This document shows positions 34,001 through 43,616 of a stretch of DNA of 64,000 nucleotides, one piece after another. The position numbers were made by a program, and so were the translations under genes. The notes below the pieces were generated by a model that was not told where the DNA came from, ran no database searches, and worked only from the letters and a program-made list of their open reading frames with translations. The number at the start of each line of letters is the position of its first letter. The stretch's first letter is position 1. Source of the DNA: CBINFS01 sp966250015 (lineage in GTDB: Bacteria > Bacteroidota > Rhodothermia > Rhodothermales > DASSAV01); assembly GCA_966250015.1 (NCBI GenBank), contig CBINFS010000007.1, positions 62,001-126,000 on the forward strand, written 5' to 3'.

Positions 34001-36370
34001 TCAGAAGTTGATCTCCTGCCTTCCCGGCGCGAGATCGATCCGATGTCCGTTCCATTCGAATCGTCCCGTCAGCCCTTCGGGAAGCGTAACGGTACCTCTC
34101 AACCCGTTTTCGGCTGTTTTTTCGAATGACACTTCGATCATTCCGGCCGGATGCGGCATGCGACCAGACGCTCGCTGAAGGGTTCCGAGTGCGGGATTGA
34201 TGTGCACCTTTTTGAAGCCCGATTCCGCAGGACGGATTCCCAGGACGGTTGCCAGAAGACCGTAGTTCGGGTGCGCACTCCAGGCGTGTGAGTCGGATCG
34301 GGACGGCTCGGGCTCCTCAAGGGTTGTGGTCAAACCGAGTGCGAGCATCTCCTGCCACGGGGCAAGCTGCTCGATGTACCGGTCCGCGAGACCCACTTTT
34401 CGTAGGGCTTCGAATTGATAGTAGGTGTAGTAGTAGGTGGACTGCGTCAGGGACGTATCGGCCAGCAGCCGTTCCATCAAAGGCTGCTGCTCACTTTCAG
34501 GCAAGGCATTGACCAGAATGGCCATGACGTTGGTTTGCTGGCTGAAAGACAGTTGTTCTGGCGTGTCTGCAAAGAGGCTTCTCTCCTGGTTCCACGCCTT
34601 GTCGCGGACGGCGGTGCGTATCTTGTTGCCCATCTCCCGATATCGCTCCGCCTCTCCGGGCCGGCCGAATGCTTCTTCGAGCTCGGCGGCGCGGTCGAGA
34701 GCGTATACGAACTGAAGGCTGAGCATCACCGAGTTTCCATCCAGCGCTCCAGGAGGCGTTCCGACAGGCCACGACCAGTCGGCGAAGTTCCAGAAGGGCA
34801 TCGGTCCGAGCAGCCCGGTCTCGTCGAGGTGGCGTTCGAACCAAGCCAGCACGCTTCGCACGCCGGGAAGCAATTCGTACACGAATGCGGTGTCGTCACG
34901 ATGCATCCAGTAGTCGTGCACCATCGCAACCCAGATGAGCGAGAAGGGTGGGATGTACTGCTTCAGGTCGGATGGATAACGGCTGGCCGTGATTCCCTCG
35001 GGGATCCGCGACATGTCAAAGTGTGATATAGCCTGACGTACCAGGCGGTCGTCGCCGTTCATGTACAGGGTGATGAGCGCCTGGATACGCGTATCGCCGA
35101 CGTATTGAAGCTGCTCGAAATACGGCGTATCGAAGTAGGTCTCCCAAGCGCACAGCCTCGCTACACGCCAGTTCATCTCCCACATGTCGTCGATCCACGC
35201 CAGCTCACTGCTGAACGATGCTCGCTCCTCCAAGGGGTAACCGGTAAAGATGCCGTGCAGGTCGTGTATCCGCAGCGGCTGGTCAGCCGTTTCGATCTCT
35301 ACCTGTACGTACCGGTAGGTTCTGAACCAGAGTGTATGAAAGCGCCGGTGATCACCTCCGTCCGGCTTAAAGATGTCGAAGACCCCGGTGATCGTTTTGC
35401 CTTCGATCTCGTCACGGTGGCCTTTTCTACCCTGGGCGTCACGAAGGGCTTCGGCGTAGGTAAGCTTGACCGAGCTGCCGGCTCCACCACTCGTTTCGAG
35501 TACGACATACGCGTTCGTAAGGTGCGATTGATCGAGAAGCAAAGTCACCTTCGACCGGGCAGGGATTTCGAGATCCCCTGTTCCCCGGATAAAGTCCTCC
35601 GTGGCCGTCATGCCTTCGGAGCGACGAATCGTAGCATACCGTACCGGCCGTTCTTCCATTGGGGGAATGGTCCGGGGGACGAGCTGCCAGCTGAATGCGC
35701 TGCCGTACGTTTCCGAACCTCTCAGCTGGAGTAGCTGGAGCACCTGAGCTGTCGGCCATGTCTCGTCAGAAAAACCGGGCTGCTCCCAACCCCAGGGGTA
35801 TTGCGTTGCCTCGACGGTCTCTCCGGGAGGCGAGGCGTAGTACCCGAGCACCTGCTGCGGGCTGATGGGTATCGGGCTGTAGCCCTGGTTAAGCAGAACC
35901 TTCCAGGAATCATTCGTATTGGCTATTGCCTCCTGGGGACCATCGCCCTGTAAGAGAAATCCCGTTCTGATGGTGTGTTGTGCTGCCGGCCGGTAAGGTC
36001 CCCAGTTCCAGACCAGTGCGGCGAGGACGTTTGAACCGTTTTGCAAATACGGAGCAAGGTCGATGGTGTCGTACCGCCAGTGCAGCGGGTCGGATCGCTG
36101 AGGACCGTTAAATACCTGCACACCGTTTACGAACAGCCGGTACCGGTTGTCGGCGGAAACGTGAACGATGAAATGCTCGGGGACCTGCGTTAGCGAAATC
36201 GTCCTGCGGAAATGGAATACGCCGTATTCGTCACCGGACACGCCGGGTGCGGCGATCCAGGATGCAGGATCGGAAAAATTGCGTTGCCGCCCGATCTGTT
36301 GCCAGGGCTGGCCTGCCAGGGGTAACGACATGGATGATAAGAGCATGAAGCAGGCTACGAAACGAATCAT
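34001..36370 (-). CDS. Alpha-L-rhamnosidase-like glycoside hydrolase (GH78)
   Basis: From ATG 36370 (signal peptide MIRFVACFMLLSSMSLPLAGQ) the protein has 789 residues. The N-terminal half (about 25-400) is a set of beta-sandwich domains with a lectin-like start (SWIAAPGVSGDEYGVFHFRRTISL). The catalytic (alpha/alpha)6 barrel carries QYVGDTRIQALITLYMNGDD and PEGITASRYPSDLKQYIPPFSLIWVAMVHDYWMHRDD, and the C-terminal sandwich domain has SDSHAWSAHPNYGLLATVLGIRPAESGF. GH78 enzymes remove alpha-linked rhamnose. It is likely periplasmic or exported, as no sorting domain is seen. It is the last gene of the minus-strand run; the 174-bp gap above it (36371-36544) suggests its own promoter. Confidence 0.85.
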   Translation of the reverse strand: MIRFVACFMLLSSMSLPLAGQPWQQIGRQRNFSDPASWIAAPGVSGDEYGVFHFRRTISLTQVPEHFIVHVSADNRYRLFVNGVQVFNGPQRSDPLHWRYDTIDLAPYLQNGSNVLAALVWNWGPYRPAAQHTIRTGFLLQGDGPQEAIANTNDSWKVLLNQGYSPIPISPQQVLGYYASPPGETVEATQYPWGWEQPGFSDETWPTAQVLQLLQLRGSETYGSAFSWQLVPRTIPPMEERPVRYATIRRSEGMTATEDFIRGTGDLEIPARSKVTLLLDQSHLTNAYVVLETSGGAGSSVKLTYAEALRDAQGRKGHRDEIEGKTITGVFDIFKPDGGDHRRFHTLWFRTYRYVQVEIETADQPLRIHDLHGIFTGYPLEERASFSSELAWIDDMWEMNWRVARLCAWETYFDTPYFEQLQYVGDTRIQALITLYMNGDDRLVRQAISHFDMSRIPEGITASRYPSDLKQYIPPFSLIWVAMVHDYWMHRDDTAFVYELLPGVRSVLAWFERHLDETGLLGPMPFWNFADWSWPVGTPPGALDGNSVMLSLQFVYALDRAAELEEAFGRPGEAERYREMGNKIRTAVRDKAWNQERSLFADTPEQLSFSQQTNVMAILVNALPESEQQPLMERLLADTSLTQSTYYYTYYQFEALRKVGLADRYIEQLAPWQEMLALGLTTTLEEPEPSRSDSHAWSAHPNYGLLATVLGIRPAESGFKKVHINPALGTLQRASGRMPHPAGMIEVSFEKTAENGLRGTVTLPEGLTGRFEWNGHRIDLAPGRQEINF

Positions 36371-36544
36371 GGTAACGGTCAGATGCAGGAAATGACTGTG
36401 GGAGTGTGAAACCAAATTCCAAGGTACGAAAACCCTGCTTGACGGTCATCTCGTAATGGCGATTCTTCCGTCGCGAGAGATGCTGCACCGATCAATCGCA
36501 TTCCGTTTGGGGCACGGTAATGAAGCCGTCACCTGAAATGGTCG

Positions 36545-37237
36545 CTATCGTACGACCCGAATGGAAAAGTTGGGACCGCCAATTGTCTGGAATAAGCGGG
36601 TCCAGAGGGGCAGATACATTTCGGGACCACGAGCCGTCGTGATGTCGCCCAGGTCGATGACGTCTTTCCAGCCGAAGCTTCGTAAGATTTCAGAGACCGT
36701 CGCTTTTGCCTCCAGGTCGTTACCCGACATAAAAATGGTGTGATCGCCCTTCGCGAGCTGCTCGGGCGCCACCATCAATGCGGCGTTCACCGTGTTGAGC
36801 GTCTTCACAACCTTCGCGTTCGGGAACCGCCGCTGTATCTGCTCGCCAAGCGAATCAGTATTACAAATGGTGAGTAGCGGCGGGAATCCCTGCGAAAAAT
36901 CGAGCGGGTTGGAAATGTCGATCAGCACCTTGCCGTTGAGATTGTATTCTCCAGCGGCTTCGAGAGCAGGCAGCGTACCATTACCATTCGTGGCGATGAC
37001 CACGATGGCGCCGTGTTCGGCAGCCTGTGCGAACGTTCCGTATCTGATGCCCGGATGATTCTCTAACCAGGTTTTGAATGGTGGGTTACCGTACCTGTCC
37101 GGGTCGGTGCGTTCCAACGTTTTTCGCGGATCGCGCGTACCAACGAATACGTCGTACCCCAGCCCGTGCAAGCCTGCCGCCACGGTCCGGCCGACAGTTC
37201 CAGTACCCAATACACCGATTTTCAACCCGATTTCCAT
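36545..37237 (-). CDS. NADP-dependent F420-reductase-like oxidoreductase
   Basis: From ATG 37237 this is 230 residues. The Rossmann motif is GVLGTGTVGRTVAAGLHGLGYDVFVGTRDP, followed by VVIATNGNGTLPAL and ISNPLDFSQGFPP. It resembles NADPH-dependent F420 reductase and related NAD(P)-binding proteins (F420_oxidored). Bacteroidota lack F420, so the family name may not give the substrate. It is 28 bp downstream of the porin-like gene and may share its transcript. Confidence 0.78.
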   Translation of the reverse strand: MEIGLKIGVLGTGTVGRTVAAGLHGLGYDVFVGTRDPRKTLERTDPDRYGNPPFKTWLENHPGIRYGTFAQAAEHGAIVVIATNGNGTLPALEAAGEYNLNGKVLIDISNPLDFSQGFPPLLTICNTDSLGEQIQRRFPNAKVVKTLNTVNAALMVAPEQLAKGDHTIFMSGNDLEAKATVSEILRSFGWKDVIDLGDITTARGPEMYLPLWTRLFQTIGGPNFSIRVVR

Positions 37238-37265
37238 CACACGTCCTGTAAAATTTGTGGTGACT

Positions 37266-38387
37266 TTATAGCTTAACTCCCAGCCCTGCACCCAGCTCGA
37301 ACCCGGTGATGTCTCCGGTTCGGAAAGCACCACGCACGATCAGGTTGAGCTGATCGGTAAGCTGCAGATCGGGTGAAATACCGAGATCGACGAAGGCTTT
37401 GCTGTCGCAGGCGGCGAGTGAAACGGTACAGGCATCTGTCTCACCGAAGGCGCGTCCGCGGGCAAAGAAGGTGACGTACACCGTCTGTCCAAACCGCCCG
37501 CGATAGCTTCCTCTGATTTCCGCGAGGTTCGGAACCGTACGAAGCAGTGCGTCCTCAGGTCCAAAACCGGTGGGCAGCTCACTTTCCGTTTTGTTCTGAT
37601 ACCTCGCGAGTAGATGAAGGGTATTAAAGCCTGATTGGTTGAGTAGCTGGAGCGTCAGGCTGACGCGGTTGCCAGAGGTGAAAGTTTCCACACCGTCCAG
37701 TTTGTCGGCCTGGTACGCCGTAAAGGCGGCATCACCGGAGATAGACCATTGGGGGTTTACCTGCACGTCGATCCCGCCAACCACCAGCACTTCGTCGCCC
37801 GGGTTGTACTGCCCTCCACCTTCAATTGGGGTAAACTCGCCTCGATACTGGTAAGAGGCAGTCAATCCAATCACCAGGCTTTCCGTCAAGGGGTAAGCCC
37901 ACGTAACTCCCGGCGCGACGTTGAACCCCTGTGCCAGCACGGGTGAACGGAAATCGTAGTAGCTCTGGCTGAGCAAGACGGACGTATTGAACTCTTCCGG
38001 TGCGAGATTTCGATTTCCACTGGGTATGTTTGCCCCCAGGCTTAGAACCGTGGTGCTTGAGCCAGTTCGAAGAAGGTGGCTCAAGGCAACCTGTAAGTCA
38101 CCAAATGACGATACATCCGTCAGATCGTCACCCGTCACGCTGGCGGACGAGCCTGCCAGGCTGAACGTTGTGTTTCGTTCGAGAGGTAAGATCATCCAGA
38201 ACGGAAAACTCACCTCTGATATGCGCTGGCCGTCATCGGTATAGGATTGATAAAGTGGAAACAGGGTAAACTCGACAGGCTGTATTCGGCCCGACACGTG
38301 AAATGCCTCCGGTTGGGCGAAAAGTTGCTCCATCGGGACCAGGATGAGCATGAGGGCGAGCAGCCGTTTCAAAGAGACGCGTTCCAT
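37266..38387 (-). CDS. Predicted outer-membrane beta-barrel protein
   Basis: From ATG 38387 this is 373 residues with a signal peptide (ending about FAQ). The rest has alternating amphipathic strands and Gly/Thr/Tyr-rich repeats typical of outer-membrane transporters or porins (VFPFWMILPL-like start, VSSFGDLQVALSHLL, and later YRGRFGQTVYVTFFARG), and the chain ends with a hydrophobic strand KL. No exact family is recognised. Its start lies 4 bp from the stop of the T9SS protein above it, so both are translated from one mRNA. Confidence 0.65.
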   Translation of the reverse strand: MERVSLKRLLALMLILVPMEQLFAQPEAFHVSGRIQPVEFTLFPLYQSYTDDGQRISEVSFPFWMILPLERNTTFSLAGSSASVTGDDLTDVSSFGDLQVALSHLLRTGSSTTVLSLGANIPSGNRNLAPEEFNTSVLLSQSYYDFRSPVLAQGFNVAPGVTWAYPLTESLVIGLTASYQYRGEFTPIEGGGQYNPGDEVLVVGGIDVQVNPQWSISGDAAFTAYQADKLDGVETFTSGNRVSLTLQLLNQSGFNTLHLLARYQNKTESELPTGFGPEDALLRTVPNLAEIRGSYRGRFGQTVYVTFFARGRAFGETDACTVSLAACDSKAFVDLGISPDLQLTDQLNLIVRGAFRTGDITGFELGAGLGVKL

Positions 38388-38391
38388 GCCG

Positions 38392-41300
38392 TTATCGGAC
38401 CAGTAACATGGTGGTGGTTGCTGTAAACGTACCGGCTCGAATCCGGCACAGGTACATCCCGCTCGAGGCGAGACTTCCGGACGCCGTGCGGCCATCCCAT
38501 TCGACCACGTATCGTCCGGCCGGCTGGTCAGCACTTACCAGCGTCTGGACTTTCTGGCCAAGAGTGTTGAACACCTCGATGAGAACCGTACTCTGCTCGA
38601 CGATCCGATAGCCTATCGACGTGCTGCCGGCGAATGGATTGGGATAATTCTGTTCGAGCGTATTGGATAGTTTGGCCAGGGGGATGCCTTCGAGATGGCC
38701 GTCCACGAATTTGGGTGTCCCGAGAACAATCCGTAAATGCCTCAAGTCGTCGCGACCGTCCAGAGCAACTTCAAAAACACCATCCTCGACGGGAAGTCTC
38801 TGATTTTGATCCAGGTCCAATACGTGTAAATCCATCCCTTCGGGTCTTATTCCGAGCTCCTCCAGTTTTACCCGGACGAGTTTGCCATTCAGTTGGATTC
38901 CTGCGCCGCTTTCCACGCCGATCTCCACGTCCCAGGTTTGGCCTTCGGCCATGGGCATCAGCAATCGAGCATATCGTCTATTGGAATCGATAAGAGAGAG
39001 ACGGAGATGGGGTCCTATGCCGGGCGCTTCGAGGTATTGGACAGGTTTCGCATTCTCGTCGTAGAACCCGACCCAGTTCTGCGAATCCACCAACGGCAGC
39101 CCGGGGATGGTTGCGACGATCTGAATTGTGTACGAACCGTCTGTTGCAACTGATTTTGAAGCATGCTTGCCTGCGACGTCCGAAACTTCCGTTGCTTCCC
39201 GGGGAGGGATCTGAATGGTCACGGGGCCGTTCGTGGCGTTGAACAGGAAATAACCATCCCAGGGACTTAGCACCTGAGTGGGTTCAGCATAAAGGATCTC
39301 GACTCCACTGTAGAAGGCCAAAGGTCCAACACTTGATTCAAAGTTTCCGTCGAAACGGTCGGCATTCCACGATATCACGTCCATCCACGCCACGGGGAAT
39401 GCGAACGGATTGGCAACCTGATTCCAGCCAGGTTGGAGCTGAAGGTCGAAGGGTCGGGATGCATCGACCGAGAGGGCTGATCCCACGTCGAAGGATTGAT
39501 CACCCGTGGTGATCAACCAGAAAGCCGTACCAGGTGTAAGAGGTGTTCCCAACTCCGGCAGCTCGTCGTAGTCATCCACGCCGCTATTCCATCGTAGAAG
39601 TCGCCAGCGACTCGTATCGTAGGGGCCGTAGTCGTCTTCGAGAGCGCCCAGTGTGCCGTTCTCAGTCAGCTCCAGAGGCACTGAGATCATGCGATAGGTT
39701 CTCGGCGACAGTGAAAACGGGGCCTGCGCTTCAGTCATCTGGACCCGCACGTGTTGGGGACCCTGTGTCGCAAGATTTCGTGGAAAGGTGAGCGTCGTTT
39801 CTCCAAGGGAAAGACGCACGTAGAAGTCGATCCCCCGTTCGGTCACGTAGGATGCGGGTATACTGGCCGTAAACGATCCGTCGCCGCCCCCGATCTGGAT
39901 CTGTTGCCAGCTCGATTCTCGAAACTCACCCCCTCTCCGGTAAAAGAGCACCCGCTCGGAGGGGTTAAATCCTCCATTTGTGTTGACGTCGACCTGAAGT
40001 CCGCCGGGTGTCTGCGTGTAGGATACGTCGATGGCAAGAGAGGTGATCGAAAACGTGCCTTCGCTGAGCACCCAGACTTCTGGATTGTCCGAATGGACCA
40101 TCCTTATTTGATATTCCGCGGCTTCCGGGATACTGGCGGGGATTTGCCAGGAGAAAGAGCCCGAATTTTCAATCCCACTCGCTATTTGCAGCGTGACGGA
40201 TCCGTTTCGGACGAGGAAGATGTCGACACGCGGGATCTCACCCTGGCTGGTCCAGCGAATCTCCTCCGTCGTCCCCGCCGTGAAGCTATCGCCGGAGGCG
40301 GGACGGATTATGGCAATCTCCTGCCGTAATGTTGCCGTTCCCAGAAGCGGCACTTCAGTTACCCCGTCATCGTTCGGGGCGTCGTGCGTGATCTGGAGTA
40401 TGGCCTGAAACGTCCCGGACTCTACCGGACGAAAGACAACGTTCACTTCGAGCTCGTCTCCACCACCAAGCTCGAAGCCACCGCTCCCGCTGGTGATTTC
40501 GAAAACCTCATCGTCATTGCCAGCAAGCATTATTTCACCCGCCAGCGGCAGATCACCTTCGTTGGTAATGGTTACGGTTCGCTCGGATGTGGTTTGCCCG
40601 ACCTCCACCGTGCCGAAGTCTATTTCGGTCGGTGATACAGACAACGCGGCTTGCGTCAGGGCTTCGATGCTGAAATCTCCGGATAGTCCTCGCAGGCTCT
40701 CGTTGGACAGGCTGTACACCATGACCCTGAAGAAGTCGCCGCCCGGGTACGTCTCCGAAATCTGCCAATTGAAGGCGCCGTCGTTTGAAGTACTTTCCGC
40801 AAGAGTTTCCACGACATCATACACGTCGTGGTTGTCCGCCCTCCGCTGCAAGAGATCAATACCCATCCCGCCTTCGATGCCGGTAGCTTCCCAACGTATC
40901 GGAAGCGTCCCGCCGGCCGTGAAGCTCTCGCCGGAATTCGGCCGTGTGACGACTATCTGCCGGCTCAGCTCTCCGATGCCCTGTAGCAGGACTTCCACCG
41001 GGCTATCCACATTTGTGGCGTTGTGTGTGATCTCGATTATCGCCTGCGAGTATCCCTCCACCGCAGGTTGAAAAATCACCTCCAGATTCAGCTCATCCCC
41101 ACTGCCCAGTTCGAAGCTTCTGCCTTGAGTCGTGATGTCAAATGAATTGGTTTCGTCACCGGTAAGCTGAAACGAGCCCGTCAGGACTTGATCGCCTTCG
41201 TTAGTTATCGTTACGGTTCGTACTGCCGAGGTCTGTCCGATCCCAACGGTGCCGAAGTCGATGTTGGTTGGATCAACTATGATCTGGGGCGCCTCGAGTG

Positions 41301-42222
41301 GATCGATGCCGAAATCGGCTGATTGCCCAAAAAAGACGGGATCAGCAACGCTATAGACGCGGATTCGGTAGAAATCACCGCCGGAAATGTCTGAAGGGAT
41401 CGTCCAGTCGAAGTTGCCGTCGTTCGACGTGCGCGCCGTTAAGGATTCTACTACGCCGTATTGATTAGGCGTAGTACTTAGACGGTGCAAGAGATCGATT
41501 CCGACCTCACCCTCGATTCCCGTGCTTTGCCAGCGAACCGAAAGGATTTCGCCGGCCGTGAATCGAACCCTACCCGACGGCTGGTTGACGACTATCGAGG
41601 GCTGTGCAATCGTGACTACGGCCTGGTCGAAGAAGAAGAAGTCAGCGTAGTAAAATTCGATGTGTACGTAGTAGTCGCCGCCGGGTGGGTAGTCTGCCGG
41701 AATCTGAAAGTCGAAGCTGCCGTGGTCAGTTTCATTTTCTACGGTGATGATCTCAGGCGTATCAGAACTCGCTCCCTTGTAGATGTAGATGGTGACCGTA
41801 GATTCGCTGGCGAATTGTGTCGTCCAGCGGATGGGCATGACCGACCCCGCGTAGAACGTGTCTCCCGAACGTGGGGAGGTAAGCGTAATCCCGGCCGAGG
41901 TCTGTTCCAGGAAGAAGTTAAATTCCGTCGAATCTGCTCCGATGGTGATTTGCTGCGTATCCGGAATGTAACCCTCGGCTGAAGCCGTAACCTCATAGGT
42001 ACCGTAGGGCACATTGCCGATTATGTAAAAACCATTTGAGTTCGTAGAGGTGAGCTGAGAGGTGGCCTGGATGTAAACGGCTGCCTGAGGTATCGGGCTT
42101 TCATCGGCTGCGCTGTATACCACACCGTACAGGCTACCCGATTGAAACTGTGCCGAAACCGGTAGGGTAATGGCCGCGGCAAGCACCGGCAGCAGGCTCA
42201 ACATTCTAAACAGTTTCGCCAT
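38392..42222 (-). CDS. Large multi-domain cell-surface protein with T9SS sorting domain
   Basis: The 1276-residue product has a signal peptide, then a carboxypeptidase-regulatory-like domain (about 27-105), then alternating Ser-Thr-rich GPI-anchor-type Ig (Kre9/KNH) domains and choice-of-anchor D domains. KNH repeats start near ITLTSPRSGDTFYAG, SIVVNQPSGRVRFTAG, IVVTRPNSGESFTAG and IAIIRPASGDSFTAG. Choice-of-anchor modules carry VTITNEGDQVL and VTITNEGDLPL. The last 85 residues are a T9SS sorting domain (LEQNYPNPFAGSTSIGYRI ... GRYVVEWDGRTASGSLASSGMYLCRI). It is likely secreted and surface-attached, with adhesin-like repeats. It is encoded 65 bp downstream of the CsgG/TPR genes. Confidence 0.88.
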   Translation of the reverse strand: MAKLFRMLSLLPVLAAAITLPVSAQFQSGSLYGVVYSAADESPIPQAAVYIQATSQLTSTNSNGFYIIGNVPYGTYEVTASAEGYIPDTQQITIGADSTEFNFFLEQTSAGITLTSPRSGDTFYAGSVMPIRWTTQFASESTVTIYIYKGASSDTPEIITVENETDHGSFDFQIPADYPPGGDYYVHIEFYYADFFFFDQAVVTIAQPSIVVNQPSGRVRFTAGEILSVRWQSTGIEGEVGIDLLHRLSTTPNQYGVVESLTARTSNDGNFDWTIPSDISGGDFYRIRVYSVADPVFFGQSADFGIDPLEAPQIIVDPTNIDFGTVGIGQTSAVRTVTITNEGDQVLTGSFQLTGDETNSFDITTQGRSFELGSGDELNLEVIFQPAVEGYSQAIIEITHNATNVDSPVEVLLQGIGELSRQIVVTRPNSGESFTAGGTLPIRWEATGIEGGMGIDLLQRRADNHDVYDVVETLAESTSNDGAFNWQISETYPGGDFFRVMVYSLSNESLRGLSGDFSIEALTQAALSVSPTEIDFGTVEVGQTTSERTVTITNEGDLPLAGEIMLAGNDDEVFEITSGSGGFELGGGDELEVNVVFRPVESGTFQAILQITHDAPNDDGVTEVPLLGTATLRQEIAIIRPASGDSFTAGTTEEIRWTSQGEIPRVDIFLVRNGSVTLQIASGIENSGSFSWQIPASIPEAAEYQIRMVHSDNPEVWVLSEGTFSITSLAIDVSYTQTPGGLQVDVNTNGGFNPSERVLFYRRGGEFRESSWQQIQIGGGDGSFTASIPASYVTERGIDFYVRLSLGETTLTFPRNLATQGPQHVRVQMTEAQAPFSLSPRTYRMISVPLELTENGTLGALEDDYGPYDTSRWRLLRWNSGVDDYDELPELGTPLTPGTAFWLITTGDQSFDVGSALSVDASRPFDLQLQPGWNQVANPFAFPVAWMDVISWNADRFDGNFESSVGPLAFYSGVEILYAEPTQVLSPWDGYFLFNATNGPVTIQIPPREATEVSDVAGKHASKSVATDGSYTIQIVATIPGLPLVDSQNWVGFYDENAKPVQYLEAPGIGPHLRLSLIDSNRRYARLLMPMAEGQTWDVEIGVESGAGIQLNGKLVRVKLEELGIRPEGMDLHVLDLDQNQRLPVEDGVFEVALDGRDDLRHLRIVLGTPKFVDGHLEGIPLAKLSNTLEQNYPNPFAGSTSIGYRIVEQSTVLIEVFNTLGQKVQTLVSADQPAGRYVVEWDGRTASGSLASSGMYLCRIRAGTFTATTTMLLVR

Positions 42223-42287
42223 CTTGGTCCACGTATGAGAAAGGCCGGAGGACTACCGGTATCGAAGAGGTTCGTTAAGTGAGCCGT

Positions 42288-43562
42288 TCAATTCCCTCCG
42301 GTAGAGGTGGGTGGTCTTGGGGGGTCGGGTAGTGCGCGAGGAGGTTCCTGGGCGGGTTTACGTGCGTCCTGCCCCGGGACGATCGTCGCCGTAATGTGGC
42401 TGTTCAGGTTTGTGATTCGGTTGGTGAGTAAATCAGCTGAAGGGGTGGGAGAGTGAAGGCTGTGGATCACCTCCTCAATGGTTCCTGCCGCTGCGGTCTG
42501 AAAATCCATGGCCTCGGCGCGGTCCGCAGCCTCGTTGAAGTTTGGATCGAGCCGGCTTGCCTCACGGAAGTGGCGCGCTGCTCGCCGGTAGTTTCCGGCG
42601 TCTTCTTCTAGGAGCCCGCGAGAATAGGCAAGGAAGGCTTGCAGGTTTTCGGTTGGCCGGTAGTCGATCCTTGCCCGCTGTTCGGGTGTCAGCTCGATGC
42701 CCATCTGTTCGACCAGAGCGAATACGAGGTCTTTTTCGACCTGGAGGAAGTCGCTCAAAGCGGCCGTTCGATTTTGCGGCTCAGAAGGTCGGGCCGTTCG
42801 CGTGTCGACCATGGCCGCGCTGACGTCGAGCGTATGTCCCTCCAGCACGTTGTACGTGCCGCCCGTTACGCTACCGGCACCCAACAACCTCCCGATTCTG
42901 GGGCTCGTTGCGGGATCGACGAAGCCGGTTTGCGAAAGCTCGAGCTCCTTCATGAGCTCCTGAAGCCGCACGCGTTCGACTACTACCAGGCCGGGTACAC
43001 GGCTCAGGTCGTTGGTCAACAGGTCTCCAAGGCCGCGTCCGAGGGGGGCATACTGTTCGGATGTACCAAGGTATGCGAACTGATAAACGGCTACCCTTCG
43101 GGGGTCTGCATCCAACGTGTCGCCGGATGCCAGACGCTGGGCTACCTCTATCCGGGCCATGTTTCTGGAGAGCCACTCGTAACGGCCACGGAGCAGGCGC
43201 CGGTACGGTGACAGACGCGGGGCCGAAGGGTACTTCTCGTAGAGTCTTAGGGCTGCTTCCCGATCGCCCAACTTCTCCTGTACGAGGCCGAGATAGAAGT
43301 GTGTTTTAGGGTCGTTTGCATTCCGGGCGAAAGCCTGTTGCAAGTAGCCGTTGGCCCGATTGTATTGCCCGGTCCAGGTGTAGATTTCTCCGAGGCGCTG
43401 CATGGCGCCAACGTCGGACGAGTTTCGCTGAAGTCTTGCCTCGAGCGCCTGGATCTCGTTTTCGTAATCCCTTATATCCTCCAGAAGGCGCACCTCGGCA
43501 CAGGCTGCAAAAAGAAGAACGAGGCACAGGCTGCAAGTGAGAGGTTGTAACCGTTTTTTCAT
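42288..43562 (-). CDS. CsgG-like lipoprotein with TPR repeats (copy 2)
   Basis: The 424-residue protein has a lipoprotein signal (LLFAAC, about Cys21), TPR-type repeats (LQRNSSDVGAMQRLGEIYTWTGQYNRANGYLQQAF), a CsgG domain (VAVYQFAYLGTSEQYAPLGRGLGDLLTNDLSRVPGLVVVERVRLQELMKELELSQTG) and further TPR. CsgG-type outer-membrane proteins form curli secretion pores, but related proteins in Bacteroidota are diverse. It is paralogous to the next gene: VVERVRLQELMKELELSQTG here matches VVERERLNWLLEEIKLNQSD there. Start ATG 43562; 54 bp separate it from copy 1. Confidence 0.82.
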   Translation of the reverse strand: MKKRLQPLTCSLCLVLLFAACAEVRLLEDIRDYENEIQALEARLQRNSSDVGAMQRLGEIYTWTGQYNRANGYLQQAFARNANDPKTHFYLGLVQEKLGDREAALRLYEKYPSAPRLSPYRRLLRGRYEWLSRNMARIEVAQRLASGDTLDADPRRVAVYQFAYLGTSEQYAPLGRGLGDLLTNDLSRVPGLVVVERVRLQELMKELELSQTGFVDPATSPRIGRLLGAGSVTGGTYNVLEGHTLDVSAAMVDTRTARPSEPQNRTAALSDFLQVEKDLVFALVEQMGIELTPEQRARIDYRPTENLQAFLAYSRGLLEEDAGNYRRAARHFREASRLDPNFNEAADRAEAMDFQTAAAGTIEEVIHSLHSPTPSADLLTNRITNLNSHITATIVPGQDARKPAQEPPRALPDPPRPPTSTGGN

Positions 43563-43616
43563 GTGGAGTATGCCGAGTCTAAGTTGCAGCCGGGAGGTAG
43601 TTATTTCGTCCGGTCT

